From Chloroflexota bacterium (GTDB lineage Bacteria > Chloroflexota > Anaerolineae > Aggregatilineales > Phototrophicaceae), in contig QUBZ01000006.1 of the NCBI GenBank assembly GCA_014338005.1, positions 43,102 to 107,101 on the forward strand: a stretch of DNA of 64,000 nt. The letters run 5' to 3'. Below are positions 28,833-40,816 of the stretch, piece by piece; within the stretch, counting starts at the first letter, position 1, and each line of letters starts with the position of its first letter. The notes below the pieces were generated by a model. The model was given only the letters and a program-made list of their open reading frames with translations, was not told the DNA's origin and did not search any database. A program made the position numbers and the translations under genes.

Positions 28833-29444
28833 CTAACCTTTCACCATTTTGTCCGGGACGAATCGCCCCGACTGCTGCATCTCGATGTCCTCGCGTAACG
28901 CGATCAGCGTGCGGTGATAGAGCGATTTAATCGCGCCCTCGGTGCGGTCGAGAATTTCACCCACTTCGGCATTAGATAAATGCGCCACAAACTTTAAGTA
29001 CAGCAGCTGCTGGCGTTCCTCCGGCAGCCGCTCGATGGCCCGCAGAAGCTGCTGGCGCTCTTCCTTGTCTTCCGCCTGGGCGTCCGGCGCGTCGAAGTGC
29101 AGCCCCGACGAGACAAACTCCTCCAGGGGGATGATCTTGCGGCGGCTGCGGTCGCGGTGCCAGTTGGCGACCAGATTATGCGCGATGCGATATAACCAGG
29201 CCTGGAACGGCACGCCGCGCTCGGTATAATGCTCGATGTGCGCCATCGCCCGGTGGAAAACACCCGCCGTCAGGTCTTCCGCATCCTGGTGGTTGCCCGT
29301 CCGGTAGTAGATGTACTTATAAATTTTCTCGACGTACCGCTCGTATAACACGCCAAAGGCTTCCTGGCTGTCTTTCGCCAGTTCGACCAGTTCGGCATCG
29401 TCGAGTTGCGTGAGATTCCGGTGTTTGCGGCTGAATAGTTTCAT
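28833..29444 (-). CDS. RNA polymerase sigma factor, ECF subfamily
   Basis: 203 residues. Region 2: FGVLYERYVEKIYKYIYYRT and DAEDLTAGVFHRAMAHI with PFQAWLYRIAHNLVANW for -10 recognition. Region 4: AIERLPEERQQLLYLKF and LSNAEVGEILDRTEGAIKSL as the -35-binding helix-turn-helix. No region 1 or 3. The membrane protein downstream is the likely regulator. A stable hairpin lies between the presumed promoter and the start codon, leaving no room for a clear ribosome site, which may limit translation. Confidence 0.92.
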   Translation of the reverse strand: MKLFSRKHRNLTQLDDAELVELAKDSQEAFGVLYERYVEKIYKYIYYRTGNHQDAEDLTAGVFHRAMAHIEHYTERGVPFQAWLYRIAHNLVANWHRDRSRRKIIPLEEFVSSGLHFDAPDAQAEDKEERQQLLRAIERLPEERQQLLYLKFVAHLSNAEVGEILDRTEGAIKSLYHRTLIALREDIEMQQSGRFVPDKMVKG

Positions 29445-29456
29445 CGTTGGATAAAA

Positions 29457-29482
29457 CCCGCAACCGGAGCGATGGTTGCGGG
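29457..29482 (-). promoter_or_regulatory. Hairpin in the leader of the ECF sigma gene
   Basis: CCCGCAACC (29457-29465) and GGTTGCGGG (29474-29482) form a perfect 9-base-pair stem, 12 bases before the sigma ATG at 29444. On the minus strand the stem is followed by only TTTT, then ATCC; on the plus strand by ATTTTTT. It could attenuate transcription or shield the ribosome site. A TTGACA lies upstream at 29511-29506 but has no good -10 partner. Confidence 0.5.
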
Positions 29483-29574
29483 ATTTTTTAAACTTTCCGT
29501 TTTTTTGTCAAAGGCACGCCGACGTTTTGGCCGCCGGATGCAGGTTACGCCTCGATAAACGGCGGCAGCTTCTC

Positions 29575-29580
29575 TATAAT
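29575..29580 (+). promoter_or_regulatory. -10 element (TATAAT) upstream of glyS
   Basis: A perfect TATAAT lies 38 bases before the ATG at 29619. No clear -35 box is present at 16-18 bases upstream. No T-box structure is visible in the short leader. Confidence 0.45.
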
Positions 29581-29618
29581 ACGCCGGATTGTCCTCCACA
29601 GTTTCCAAAGGCTAAGCG

Positions 29619-32630
<3,012 letters not shown>

Positions 32631-32647
32631 AGCCTCAGCTTTTCGGC

Positions 32648-32680
32648 CTTACGGTCAGGTTTAACGCACCTGGCCGTAAG
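32648..32680. terminator. Palindrome between convergent glyS and NERD-helicase genes
   Basis: CTTACGGTCAGGT (32648-32660) pairs with ACCTGGCCGTAAG (32668-32680) with one mismatch and a 7-base loop holding the helicase stop codon. No strong T-run follows on either side, so it could terminate convergent transcripts only weakly. Confidence 0.45.
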
Positions 32681-34694
32681 ATGCCCCTTTAACCTGCTGC
32701 ACATACGGCTGAAGCGCGTTCAGGTAGCCAGGCAGTTTCCCTTCATACGAGATAACCAGTTTTTCCCGCGCGCGGGTCATGGCCGTGTAAACATGCCGCC
32801 GGCGTTCGCTGATGAACGTATCTTCAGGCTTGGTGGGTGTGTCAAAGGCGGTGTGCACATGCGGTATCAGCACCATACGGAACTCAAGCCCTTTCATTTT
32901 TTTGAAGGACTCGACGTACACGCCGGAATCCCGCAGATGTGCCCAGTGTTTGACCAGGTGGTGATTGTGGCACAAAACCGCGATCTGCCCTGCCGGCACC
33001 CCGGAACGAATCGCTTCGGAAATCGCCTCTTCAATCCCCCTGACTTCGTCTCTTAAATCCCGATACTGAACCAGCATCGGCTGTTCGCCGGACGGCACAT
33101 CATACGAGTCAAATTCGGGCGTCACCGTATCCTCGGACTGCGCCAGAATCGGGTCGCTGGCGATGATACTTTGCGCCGCGACCATGACCTCGCGCGTAGA
33201 CCGGAAGGGGACGCGCAGGATGCGTGTGCGACCAACGACCTCTATCCCTTTTTCCTTCCACGAGAAATTGGCGAACAGGCTTTGCGTGGGGTCATCGCAC
33301 AGGAAGAACATACCTTCCGGCTTGAGCAGCTTCTTCGCTACCCTGATCCAGGAAGGCGCAAAGTCCTGCGCCTCATCAATCAGAACCGCATCATAAGACT
33401 GGAACAGCGGATGCTGATATTCCGGGTTCAGTTCATCCAGCGCCATAAACGGCACATCGGCCCAGTCTACCAGGCGCTCCTGCGCGTGCCGTTTAACATA
33501 TCGGTTGAAGATTTCGTTGATAAGCTGGCGCTTTTCCTTCGACAGCTTGTGTCCACGCCCAACGCGCTTGGCCGACAGGTAGTCTTCATCATCGTACAGC
33601 TCCATCTCTTTGCGCCATTCAATTTCTGTAGCGACAAATTCCGGGTCCAGACCATATCGCTGGCGCAGATCGGGAAACGCATTATTCACCAGACCTTCGA
33701 CGCTGGACGGAGAATGCCATTTGTTCCCCAGGATGTCGGCACACAACTCATGAAAACCCATGATCTGTAAATTCGATCCCGCCTTGACACGCCGCCGTAA
33801 ATCTCCCACCAGGTCTTTGTTGAAGGCCAGAATCAGAATACGCCAATCCGGGTTCTGCTCAGCGAGAAACTGCGCCCGGTATGCCAGCACCAGCGACTTG
33901 CCGCTGCCGGCCACGCCGCGTATCAAACGAACGGAGGCGCTTTCCGCCGCCGAACGCCCCTCCTCGGTGAGCATGTCAGACATCAAAGTCTGCTGCTGGG
34001 CCTGCGGCGCTTTAGCCAGCTTAAGCGGTTCGCGGACGATCTGATACTGCTGGCTGGTCAACACGCCTACCGGCTGCCCCTGGCTGTCAGAGACGATCAC
34101 CTTCGGGTCCAGCACGCCGCGAATCGCATCTATATCGGCTAGCGAGAGCGGCTTTTCAAGCCGCCAGACCCAGGCCAGTCCGCGCAGCGCCCGCTCGAAA
34201 CGTTCCGGTGATGAAAGGTCTTCTTTTGAAAAAACGTGACCTTCCTCCCAGGCCTTCTCACACTGCTCGATAGTGTACTTTTCGATGTGCGGCAGGGCGA
34301 CCGCGTACATCCAGGGAAACTTCAGCTTGATTTTGCCTTTATGGTTTCGGAGCAGTGGTTGTAGTTTTTGAAAATTCTCGTTCAGGTTGAACGCGTATTC
34401 CCTTGCGGTTTTGAGCGGGTTGTCTTCGGTGGCCTGTTGGCCGTTGTCGCGAATGATTTCAACTTTTTTCTGCGTAGCATGAACGATCCGCTTCCAGTCT
34501 TTGACTTCGATCACCAGCACACCCAGCGTTTTTGCGACCACCACAAAATCAGGATTGCGGTATGCCGAGCGGGTATGCGTGATGGTGGGTTCAATAAAAT
34601 AGGTGTACTCATCTGCTGGCAAACTCTGTAGATGGCTTGCCACAAGGCCTTCGCCATAAGTAACCATCGCTAACACCTCATTGATGATATGCAT
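32661..34694 (-). CDS. NERD-domain nuclease / superfamily I helicase
   Basis: 677 residues. The N-terminus is a NERD nuclease-related domain: YRNPDFVVV (Asp49) and VLVIEVKDWK (Glu63, Lys65) fit the D-ExK nuclease pattern. From about residue 210 a UvrD/Rep-like helicase follows: GVAGSGKS Walker A (Lys266), ILAFNKDLVGDLRRR, VLIDEAQDFAPSW Walker B, FLCDDPTQSLF, and MKGLEFRMVLIPHVH and YTAMTRAREKLVISYEG as the late motifs. It would process DNA using ATP. A second ATG nine codons in (MVTYGEGLVASHL) is an equally good start. The base composition is visibly less GC-rich than glyS and dnaG on either side, suggesting acquisition. A defence role is possible but not shown. Confidence 0.87.
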   Translation of the reverse strand: MHIINEVLAMVTYGEGLVASHLQSLPADEYTYFIEPTITHTRSAYRNPDFVVVAKTLGVLVIEVKDWKRIVHATQKKVEIIRDNGQQATEDNPLKTAREYAFNLNENFQKLQPLLRNHKGKIKLKFPWMYAVALPHIEKYTIEQCEKAWEEGHVFSKEDLSSPERFERALRGLAWVWRLEKPLSLADIDAIRGVLDPKVIVSDSQGQPVGVLTSQQYQIVREPLKLAKAPQAQQQTLMSDMLTEEGRSAAESASVRLIRGVAGSGKSLVLAYRAQFLAEQNPDWRILILAFNKDLVGDLRRRVKAGSNLQIMGFHELCADILGNKWHSPSSVEGLVNNAFPDLRQRYGLDPEFVATEIEWRKEMELYDDEDYLSAKRVGRGHKLSKEKRQLINEIFNRYVKRHAQERLVDWADVPFMALDELNPEYQHPLFQSYDAVLIDEAQDFAPSWIRVAKKLLKPEGMFFLCDDPTQSLFANFSWKEKGIEVVGRTRILRVPFRSTREVMVAAQSIIASDPILAQSEDTVTPEFDSYDVPSGEQPMLVQYRDLRDEVRGIEEAISEAIRSGVPAGQIAVLCHNHHLVKHWAHLRDSGVYVESFKKMKGLEFRMVLIPHVHTAFDTPTKPEDTFISERRRHVYTAMTRAREKLVISYEGKLPGYLNALQPYVQQVKGASYGQVR

Positions 34695-34841
34695 TAACTT
34701 TACAAATCATTATCGGCCATTTATTCAACCCCAAACCTTAAAGCGTAATGGTTTTACAAATTATTCACGAACATCTGTTTTATTACCGGTACCGCCTGGC
34801 CGCCGTTCCCCAAAAGCAAACGAATTTTTAAGCGCCCCGAT

Positions 34842-34870
34842 TTGCATGTCTATCCGCTCATACATATAAT
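34842..34870 (+). promoter_or_regulatory. Promoter of the dnaG-rpoD unit
   Basis: TTGCAT at 34842-34847, a 17-base spacer and a perfect TATAAT at 34865-34870. It is 22 bases before the GTG start of dnaG, leaving a very short leader. Confidence 0.72.
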
Positions 34871-34892
34871 TCCACTTAAGCAGGTGTGAGGG

Positions 34893-37007
34893 GTGGTTTT
34901 TCCCGTGTCGGTCGCAGACGAGATCAAAAGCCGGCTGGATATCGTGGCTTATATCCAGCAGTACGTTCCCCTCAAAAAGTCGGGGCGGACGTATAAAGCG
35001 TGCTGTCCCTGGCACAGCGAAAAAACGCCGTCATTTGTAGTGTCCGAAGACCGGCAGACGTTCCGCTGCTTTGGCGCTTGTGCGACCGGGGGCGACATTT
35101 TCGCGTTCGCCATGCGGCATCACGGCTGGTCGTTTTCCGAGGCGCTGCAAGAACTGGGCAGGCTGGCAGGTGTCGAAGTCCACAAACAGACGCCGGAGCA
35201 GAAAGCGCGCGGCGAACAGATGGACGCCCTGCGCGGCCTGCTCAAAACCGCCGCCGAGGCCTATCACCAGGCGCTCATCAACCCGCAGAGCGACGATGCC
35301 CGCGCCGCCCTGCATTACGCCAAACACAAACGCGGCTTCAGCGACGAGACACTGCTTAAGTTCGGCATCGGCTATGCGCCGCCGGGCTGGCACAACATGC
35401 TCGAACACCTGAAGGAGATCGGCTACAGCGAAGACCAGATCATCGAAGCCGGCATCGCCGTTAAAAACGAAAAAGGGAACGTCTACGACCGCTTCCGCAG
35501 CCGGCTGATGATCCCCATCCGCGACGAACGCGGGCGCGTGATCGGCTTCGGGGCGCGGGCGCTCGACCCCGACGACAACCCCAAATACCTCAACTCGCCA
35601 CAGACCCCCCTGTTCGACAAAAGCCGGACGCTGTTCGCGCTGGATGTGGCGCGAAACAATATCCACGAGACTGAAACGGCGGTCATCGTCGAAGGTTATG
35701 TGGACGCCATCACGGCGCACCAGGCCGGGTTTACGAACGTCGTGGCGCAGATGGGTACGGCCATGACCGACACCCAGCTTAAAACGCTGACGCGCTCGGC
35801 TAAAAAAATCATCCTGGCGCTGGATTCGGACGCCGCCGGGCAGAACGCCACCCGCCGCAGCCTGGAAGTGGCGCAGGCTGCCCTACAGGCCGATTACACC
35901 GGGCGGCTGTCGGTAGACATGCGCGTGCTGCAAATCCCCGGCGCGAAAGACCCCGACGACCTCATACGCGAATCGCCGGAGAAGTGGGCGGCGCTGGTGG
36001 CGGAGGCGCAGCCGGTGGCCGATTATGTCATCGAAACGGAAATCGCCGGGCTGCCGCCGGACGCCTCGCCCCGCGACGTGGAAAGCCTGGCCCGCCGCCT
36101 GATCCCCACCCTGCTGGCGTCGGAAAACAATGTCTATAATAAGGAAAATGTCCAAAAACTGCTGCTGGCGCTGGTCAAACTCAAACAGCAGCGGCGGGCG
36201 CTGCGGAGTTTGAGCATCGGCGAACAGGATTTGCTGGACTGGGCTAATGAACAGCAGCGTATCGCCGGGTCAAAACCGCCCCGCTCCACCCCGCCGGACG
36301 CCGCGCCGCCGGAGCCGCCGCCCCCCGACTACGAGGCACTGATGCCGCCGGACAATTGGGACGAGGAGGCTGCCGAACCGCAGCCGCCCGCGCCCCAGGC
36401 TGCCGCGCTCGACCGCGAAGCAGAAGCCGAGCGCCGCTGCCTGCGGCTGCTGTTCCACAACCCCGACCTGTATTACGTCGTCAATCGCAAGCTGCGGGAA
36501 CTGGCCGGCAGCAGCCGGGCGTTGCGGGATGGGCCGCTGCGCGATTGGGAGGCCGACGACTTCGCCCAGCCGGAATACCGGGCTTTGATGCAGGTTTTTC
36601 AGGCGGCGCTGGCCCAGGATGAGCAGGAAGTAATGGATTTTATGCAGCAGCGGCTGGACTCGACATTGCTCCTGTGGCTTGAGGCGATTATGATTGATGA
36701 GTTGGAAGAAAACCGCGCCCGGCTGCGCCACGCTTTTCTCACCGATCTGAATAATTTATGGGACTCCAGCCAGCGGCGGGGCGCGATCTTCGATCACCAG
36801 GCCGAACTGCTGGAAAAGGTGCTGCGGCTGCGCGGTCGGCGGCTGCACCGGGAGCGGGAGGAGTTGTGTTTGTTGCAAACCGACAGCCAGATTGAGGGCG
36901 ACGAGGCTGCCGGGCTGCGATATGGGCAGCAGGTGGTTTTATCGCAGCAGGCCAAGCAGTTGATCGACTCCGAACTCGGACGACACACCGGCATTCTGCG
37001 TAAGTAA
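34893..37007 (+). CDS. dnaG: DNA primase
   Basis: 704 residues from GTG 34893 (a second GTG at 34905, beginning SVADEIKSRL, is possible). The zinc-binding domain has CCPWHSEKTPSF and CFGACATGGD; the last cysteine pair is spaced C-x3-C instead of the usual C-x2-C. The catalytic core includes FRSRLMIPIRDERGRVIGFG and the TOPRIM motifs VIVEGYVDAITAHQAG and LALDSDAAG. After about residue 465 comes a proline-rich linker and a DnaB-binding-like helical domain. It makes RNA primers at the replication fork. It is followed by rpoD after 11 bases, the classic macromolecular-synthesis pairing. Confidence 0.95.
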   Translation: MVFPVSVADEIKSRLDIVAYIQQYVPLKKSGRTYKACCPWHSEKTPSFVVSEDRQTFRCFGACATGGDIFAFAMRHHGWSFSEALQELGRLAGVEVHKQTPEQKARGEQMDALRGLLKTAAEAYHQALINPQSDDARAALHYAKHKRGFSDETLLKFGIGYAPPGWHNMLEHLKEIGYSEDQIIEAGIAVKNEKGNVYDRFRSRLMIPIRDERGRVIGFGARALDPDDNPKYLNSPQTPLFDKSRTLFALDVARNNIHETETAVIVEGYVDAITAHQAGFTNVVAQMGTAMTDTQLKTLTRSAKKIILALDSDAAGQNATRRSLEVAQAALQADYTGRLSVDMRVLQIPGAKDPDDLIRESPEKWAALVAEAQPVADYVIETEIAGLPPDASPRDVESLARRLIPTLLASENNVYNKENVQKLLLALVKLKQQRRALRSLSIGEQDLLDWANEQQRIAGSKPPRSTPPDAAPPEPPPPDYEALMPPDNWDEEAAEPQPPAPQAAALDREAEAERRCLRLLFHNPDLYYVVNRKLRELAGSSRALRDGPLRDWEADDFAQPEYRALMQVFQAALAQDEQEVMDFMQQRLDSTLLLWLEAIMIDELEENRARLRHAFLTDLNNLWDSSQRRGAIFDHQAELLEKVLRLRGRRLHREREELCLLQTDSQIEGDEAAGLRYGQQVVLSQQAKQLIDSELGRHTGILRK

Positions 37008-37018
37008 GACGGTGAATT

Positions 37019-38665
37019 ATGGTCAAAAAACGTAAGCAAACCAGAGACGAAACGCGGTCTTCGCAAGAAGTCCCGAAGGTGCAGGTCGAAGACATGGACG
37101 CCGAATTCGACCTGGAAGACGAGATACTGGAAGACGATGAGGCGCTCTTCGATACGGTTGATCTGAAAGGCGATCTTGACAGCGACATCCTGCTGGACGA
37201 CGGGCCGGATGAAGAAGAACTGGACGAATTTGACGACGATGACCTGATGAACGAAAGCCTGGCGCTGGATACCTCCGCGCTGGCCGACGACCCGGTGCGT
37301 ATGTACCTGAAGGAAATCGGGCAGGTTCCGCTGCTGGATACCAACCGCGAGACGTGGCTGAGTGTGCAGATCGCGGCGGAACAACTGCTGCAAACCTTCA
37401 TAGACCGGCTGTCGGCGCTGGACAGCCAGACCGGGCTGCCCGCCCCGTCGGCGGTTGTCGAGCTGGCTTACCAGCACGTTGTACGCAACTGGGAAGAAGT
37501 GGTCGAGGGCGCGCTGGCCTTTCACGTCGAAAAGCCGGAGTTAACCGCCATGATTAACGAGGCTATCCTGCTCTCTGATGCCTGGGATGTCAATGGTCAT
37601 TCCTATATCCGGGAATATCTGCGCCAGCGGGACTGGGGGCGCGATGAACTGTGGACGGAGCTGGCAAAGCGGCTGTTCGACGTGTTTCATGGGCTGTACC
37701 TGATTCCGGTCGCGCTGCTGGCGCCTATTCACAAGTTCTACAAACAACACGGCGAATGTCCCTCGCCAGAGCAGTTTCACGAGTGGCTGGCCGCCGACCC
37801 CGAAACCGCAGCCGACCTGCCGGAGTTTTTCATCCAGATCGAGCAGCGCGCCGAACTTGCCGGCGAGGCGCTGACGCGCGCCAACCTGCGCCTGGTCGTC
37901 AGCGTCGCCAAACGCTACATGGGGCGCGGCATCAATTTCCTCGATCTGATTCAGGAAGGCAACATCGGCCTGCTGCGGGCGGTCGAAAAGTTCGACCACA
38001 CCAAAGGTTATAAGTTCAGCACCTATGCCACCTGGTGGATTCGCCAGGCCATCAGCCGTGCCATCGCCGACCAGGCGCGCACGATACGTATCCCGGTACA
38101 CATGGTCGAAACTATCAACCGGCTGATGCGCGTGCAGCGCGACCTGATTCAGGAGCTGGGCGGCGAACCCAGCGCCGAACAGATCGCCCTGGAGATGGAT
38201 TTTTTGACCGCCGACGAAACCGAAGCCATCAAACTCATCCGGCGCAACGGCGAACGTATGGACGCCGGCTTGCAGCGCAAGCTGCGCCGCGCCGCGCAAA
38301 AAGTCCGCAAGATCATGCGTATCAGCCAGGAGCCGATGAGCCTGGAAATGCCCATCGGCCAGGAGGACAGCAGCCTGCTGGGTGACTTCATCGAGGACGA
38401 TAAAATCCTCGGCCCGGTGGACGCCGCCAGCCGCCAGCTGCTGAAGGAGCAGATTCGCTCCGCGCTGGGCGTGCTGAGCGAGCGCGAGCGCGAGGTGCTG
38501 GAAATGCGCTTCGGCCTGCAAGACGGCCAGGATCACACGCTGGAGGAGGTCGGGCGTCACCTGGGCGTCACGCGGGAGCGCATCCGGCAGATCGAAGCGA
38601 AGGCGCTCCGTAAGCTGCGCCACCCCACCCGCAGCCGTCAGCTTCGGGATTATCTGGAAATGTGA
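37019..38665 (+). CDS. rpoD: Primary sigma factor (sigma-70, RpoD)
   Basis: 548 residues. An acidic N-terminal region (residues 20-85, rich in D and E) precedes region 1.2 ([17 protein letters not shown]). Region 2: [40 protein letters not shown] and [19 protein letters not shown]. Region 3 and region 4 follow: [18 protein letters not shown] and [21 protein letters not shown] non-conserved region of about 170 residues sits between 1.2 and 2, as in many primary sigmas. It directs housekeeping transcription, and the consensus promoters in this window fit it. It is co-transcribed with dnaG. Confidence 0.95.
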   Translation: MVKKRKQTRDETRSSQEVPKVQVEDMDAEFDLEDEILEDDEALFDTVDLKGDLDSDILLDDGPDEEELDEFDDDDLMNESLALDTSALADDPVRMYLKEIGQVPLLDTNRETWLSVQIAAEQLLQTFIDRLSALDSQTGLPAPSAVVELAYQHVVRNWEEVVEGALAFHVEKPELTAMINEAILLSDAWDVNGHSYIREYLRQRDWGRDELWTELAKRLFDVFHGLYLIPVALLAPIHKFYKQHGECPSPEQFHEWLAADPETAADLPEFFIQIEQRAELAGEALTRANLRLVVSVAKRYMGRGINFLDLIQEGNIGLLRAVEKFDHTKGYKFSTYATWWIRQAISRAIADQARTIRIPVHMVETINRLMRVQRDLIQELGGEPSAEQIALEMDFLTADETEAIKLIRRNGERMDAGLQRKLRRAAQKVRKIMRISQEPMSLEMPIGQEDSSLLGDFIEDDKILGPVDAASRQLLKEQIRSALGVLSEREREVLEMRFGLQDGQDHTLEEVGRHLGVTRERIRQIEAKALRKLRHPTRSRQLRDYLEM

Positions 38666-38668
38666 TAG

Positions 38669-38697
38669 GTAGGGGCGGGTTTCTGAACCCGCCCTAC
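38669..38697. repeat. GGGGCGGGTT-type palindrome, copy after rpoD
   Basis: GTAGGGGCGGGTT and AACCCGCCCTAC form a stem with a 4-base loop, directly after the rpoD stop. It belongs to the dispersed palindrome family seen mainly in the nuo operon. Confidence 0.6.
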
Positions 38698-38721
38698 GCA
38701 AATATTTGAGGATTTACCATT

Positions 38722-39294
38722 ATGATCCAGCGTGTTGAAACCATGACTGTGGCGGAATTCGTGCGGCTGTACGACACAGAAGGGCCGTTCGAGATCATCA
38801 ATGGTAAGGCCATCAGGTTGAGTCCGGGTGTTTTTCGTCATGATGTGTACCTGATCCGGCTGCTCTTCCGCGCGCTGGATGAATTTGTCCGCTCGCACCA
38901 GCTTGGCGAAGTTTTCTCCGAAATGCCGTTTGTACTCATTTTCGACTCGGACTGGGTGAAAGACTCGCGCACGCCGGATGTGATGTTTGTGAAGGCCGAA
39001 TGGCTGGCGGAATATCAAGTCAAAGAGCCTGACTTTGCCGACAAGCCGCTTGTGATTGTCCTCGATCTGGTTGTCGAAGTGATCTCCTCCAATGACAATT
39101 ACACCGACGTGGATGCTAAAGTGGAACGTTACCTGGACGACGGCGTACAGGTAGTCTGGGTGGTTGACCCCAGGCGTAAAACGATCAAGGTGCAGCGGCA
39201 GGGGACGTACCGAACGCTGCACATCGGGGATGTTCTGACCGGCGATGAGGTTATTCCGGGTTTTGAACAGGCGCTCCAAGCTGTGTTTGGATAA
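38722..39294 (+). CDS. Uma2 family (DUF820) restriction endonuclease-like protein
   Basis: 190 residues. The fold signature is present: MTVAEFVRLYDTEGPFEIINGK at the start, RTPDVMFV (Asp of the PD motif), LVIVLDLVVEVISSNDNYTDV (E-x-S) and KVERYLDDGVQVVWVVDP. Uma2 proteins have a PD-(D/E)XK nuclease fold, occur in many copies in Cyanobacteria and Chloroflexota, and have no settled function. It begins 57 bases after rpoD and its stop codon is immediately followed by the Nudix gene's ATG. Confidence 0.9.
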   Translation: MIQRVETMTVAEFVRLYDTEGPFEIINGKAIRLSPGVFRHDVYLIRLLFRALDEFVRSHQLGEVFSEMPFVLIFDSDWVKDSRTPDVMFVKAEWLAEYQVKEPDFADKPLVIVLDLVVEVISSNDNYTDVDAKVERYLDDGVQVVWVVDPRRKTIKVQRQGTYRTLHIGDVLTGDEVIPGFEQALQAVFG

Positions 39295-40269
39295 ATGACT
39301 CCCCTCACCTTTTGCCCCATCTGCGGCCAGACGCTCGGCCAGCGCAAGGAAGGCGGTCGGCTGCGTCAGGCCTGCCCCAACTGCGGTTATATTCATTATG
39401 TGAATCCCGTTCCGGCGGTCGGGCTGCTGATCGAGATGGACGGCGGGCTGGTGCTGATCCGCCGGGGACAGCCGCCGCACCAGGGCGAATGGACGCTGCC
39501 GAGCGGTTTCATCGAAGCGGACGAAAGCGCCGAGGAAGCCGCCATCCGCGAGGCCGAGGAAGAAACCGGCCTCAAGACCGAAATCATCGAACTGGCCGGC
39601 GTGAATTCCTTCCCGGAAGGCCCGCCCACCAGCGGCATTATCATCTTCTTCCGGCTGCGCCCGGTCGGCGGCGACCTGCACGGCGGGGATGACGCGGTAG
39701 AAGCGCGCGTCTTTCAGCCGCTCGAACTGCCGCTGCTGCCGTTCCGCACCCACCGGGAAGCGGTCGCCCAATGGTTAGACGACCGCAAACGGCAGACCGG
39801 CGAAACGCCCGCCGTCCCGCGCCGGCGCAGCCGCCCGTTTACCATCCGCCCCGCCGAAGCCGCCGACGCCGAAGAAATCATGGGGCTGCTGATGCTCATC
39901 CCCGCCAACCGCGACCTCAGCCCGGAAGCGCGGCGCCAAATCCTGTGGCGCTTCCGTGAGTCGGAAGGCTTCGAGGTGTTCGTGGCCGAAAGCAACCAGC
40001 AGCCGCCGCTGATTATCGGCTTCATCACGCTGTCGGTCGTTCGCACCCTGACGGAAGGGCGCGGCTTCATCAACGATATGGCCGTGCTGCCGACTTACCA
40101 GCGGCGGGGCGTGGGCGCGGCGCTGCTGGAAGCCGCCTTGCAAGCCGCCGAACGCCGCAGCCTGCGAACCGTGATGGTGAACACCGAACGCGCCAACGAA
40201 CGCGCGCGCGCTTTTTATGCCGCGCTCGGTTTTTCTGAAGAAACCATTCTGCGTTTGAAGATTCGCTGA
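39295..40269 (+). CDS. Nudix hydrolase fused to GNAT acetyltransferase
   Basis: 324 residues. A zinc ribbon (CPIC...CPNC, residues 7-31) leads into a Nudix domain with a complete Nudix box starting at Gly62 (G-x5-E-x7-REAEEETGL). From about residue 182 (RPFTIRPAEAADAEEIMGLL) to the end a GNAT domain follows, with INDMAVLPTYQRRGVGAALL as the acetyl-CoA loop and NERARAFYAALGFSEET. The Nudix part resembles NADH pyrophosphatase/ADP-ribose-type enzymes with their zinc ribbon. One chain thus combines nucleotide-pyrophosphate hydrolysis with acetyl transfer; the substrates are unknown. ATG 39295 abuts the Uma2 stop. Confidence 0.88.
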   Translation: MTPLTFCPICGQTLGQRKEGGRLRQACPNCGYIHYVNPVPAVGLLIEMDGGLVLIRRGQPPHQGEWTLPSGFIEADESAEEAAIREAEEETGLKTEIIELAGVNSFPEGPPTSGIIIFFRLRPVGGDLHGGDDAVEARVFQPLELPLLPFRTHREAVAQWLDDRKRQTGETPAVPRRRSRPFTIRPAEAADAEEIMGLLMLIPANRDLSPEARRQILWRFRESEGFEVFVAESNQQPPLIIGFITLSVVRTLTEGRGFINDMAVLPTYQRRGVGAALLEAALQAAERRSLRTVMVNTERANERARAFYAALGFSEETILRLKIR

Positions 40270-40370
40270 AGAGCGGCCATTCATTACACGTTCCATTATA
40301 TGCCCGTTTTGGCGCAAAACGGCGCGTGTTTTCGTTGCCGGAGCGGCGCAGGAATGGGTATGATAAAGGT

Positions 40371-40399
40371 TTGACATCACTCATGGGTTATGTTAATCT
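40371..40399 (+). promoter_or_regulatory. Promoter of the nuo operon
   Basis: A perfect TTGACA at 40371-40376, a 17-base spacer and TAATCT at 40394-40399. Transcription would begin about 45 bases before the nuoA start. No operator-like repeat was seen. Confidence 0.78.
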
Positions 40400-40453
40400 C
40401 AGTTTAGTTTATTTGTGCCGTATTGAACAAACCAAATCCAGTTAACGGAGATT

Positions 40454-40816
40454 ATGATGGCGTTACAGGATTTCGCTCCCATCGGCGCGTTATTGTTTCT
40501 GGCTTCTGCCGTAATGCTGCTGGTGGTTTTTATCTCGCGGTTGTTCGGGCCTTACCGCCCCACCGCCCGCAAACGCGCCCCTTACGAAAGCGGCATGAAA
40601 CCCATCGGCCCCGCCATCCGCCGGATGCCGGTCAAGTTTTATCTGGTGGCCGTGCTGTTCATCCTGTTTGATATTGAAGTGATCTTCTTTCTCCCCTGGG
40701 CGGTAGCCGTCCGCGATCTGGGTGTTTACGGTTTAATCGTCATGGGTGTGTTCCTGTTTATTCTGACGGTCGGCTTCATCTATGAATGGAAGAAAGGAGC
40801 GCTGGAATGGGAGTAA
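40454..40816 (+). CDS. nuoA: NADH-quinone oxidoreductase subunit A
   Basis: 120 residues with three membrane helices (about 10-30, 65-85, 92-112). The conserved NuoA blocks [20 protein letters not shown] and [18 protein letters not shown] are present. It is part of the membrane arm at the junction with the quinone site of complex I. Start ATG 40454 (or the adjacent ATG 40457) follows a GGAG site. First gene of the 14-subunit operon; its end overlaps nuoB by 10 bases. Confidence 0.96.
   Translation: MMALQDFAPIGALLFLASAVMLLVVFISRLFGPYRPTARKRAPYESGMKPIGPAIRRMPVKFYLVAVLFILFDIEVIFFLPWAVAVRDLGVYGLIVMGVFLFILTVGFIYEWKKGALEWE

Noticed and set aside
29457..29490. Hairpin plus T-run read as a plus-strand terminator
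   Set aside because: No plus-strand gene ends upstream; the nearest genes are on the minus strand, so a leader role for the sigma gene fits better.
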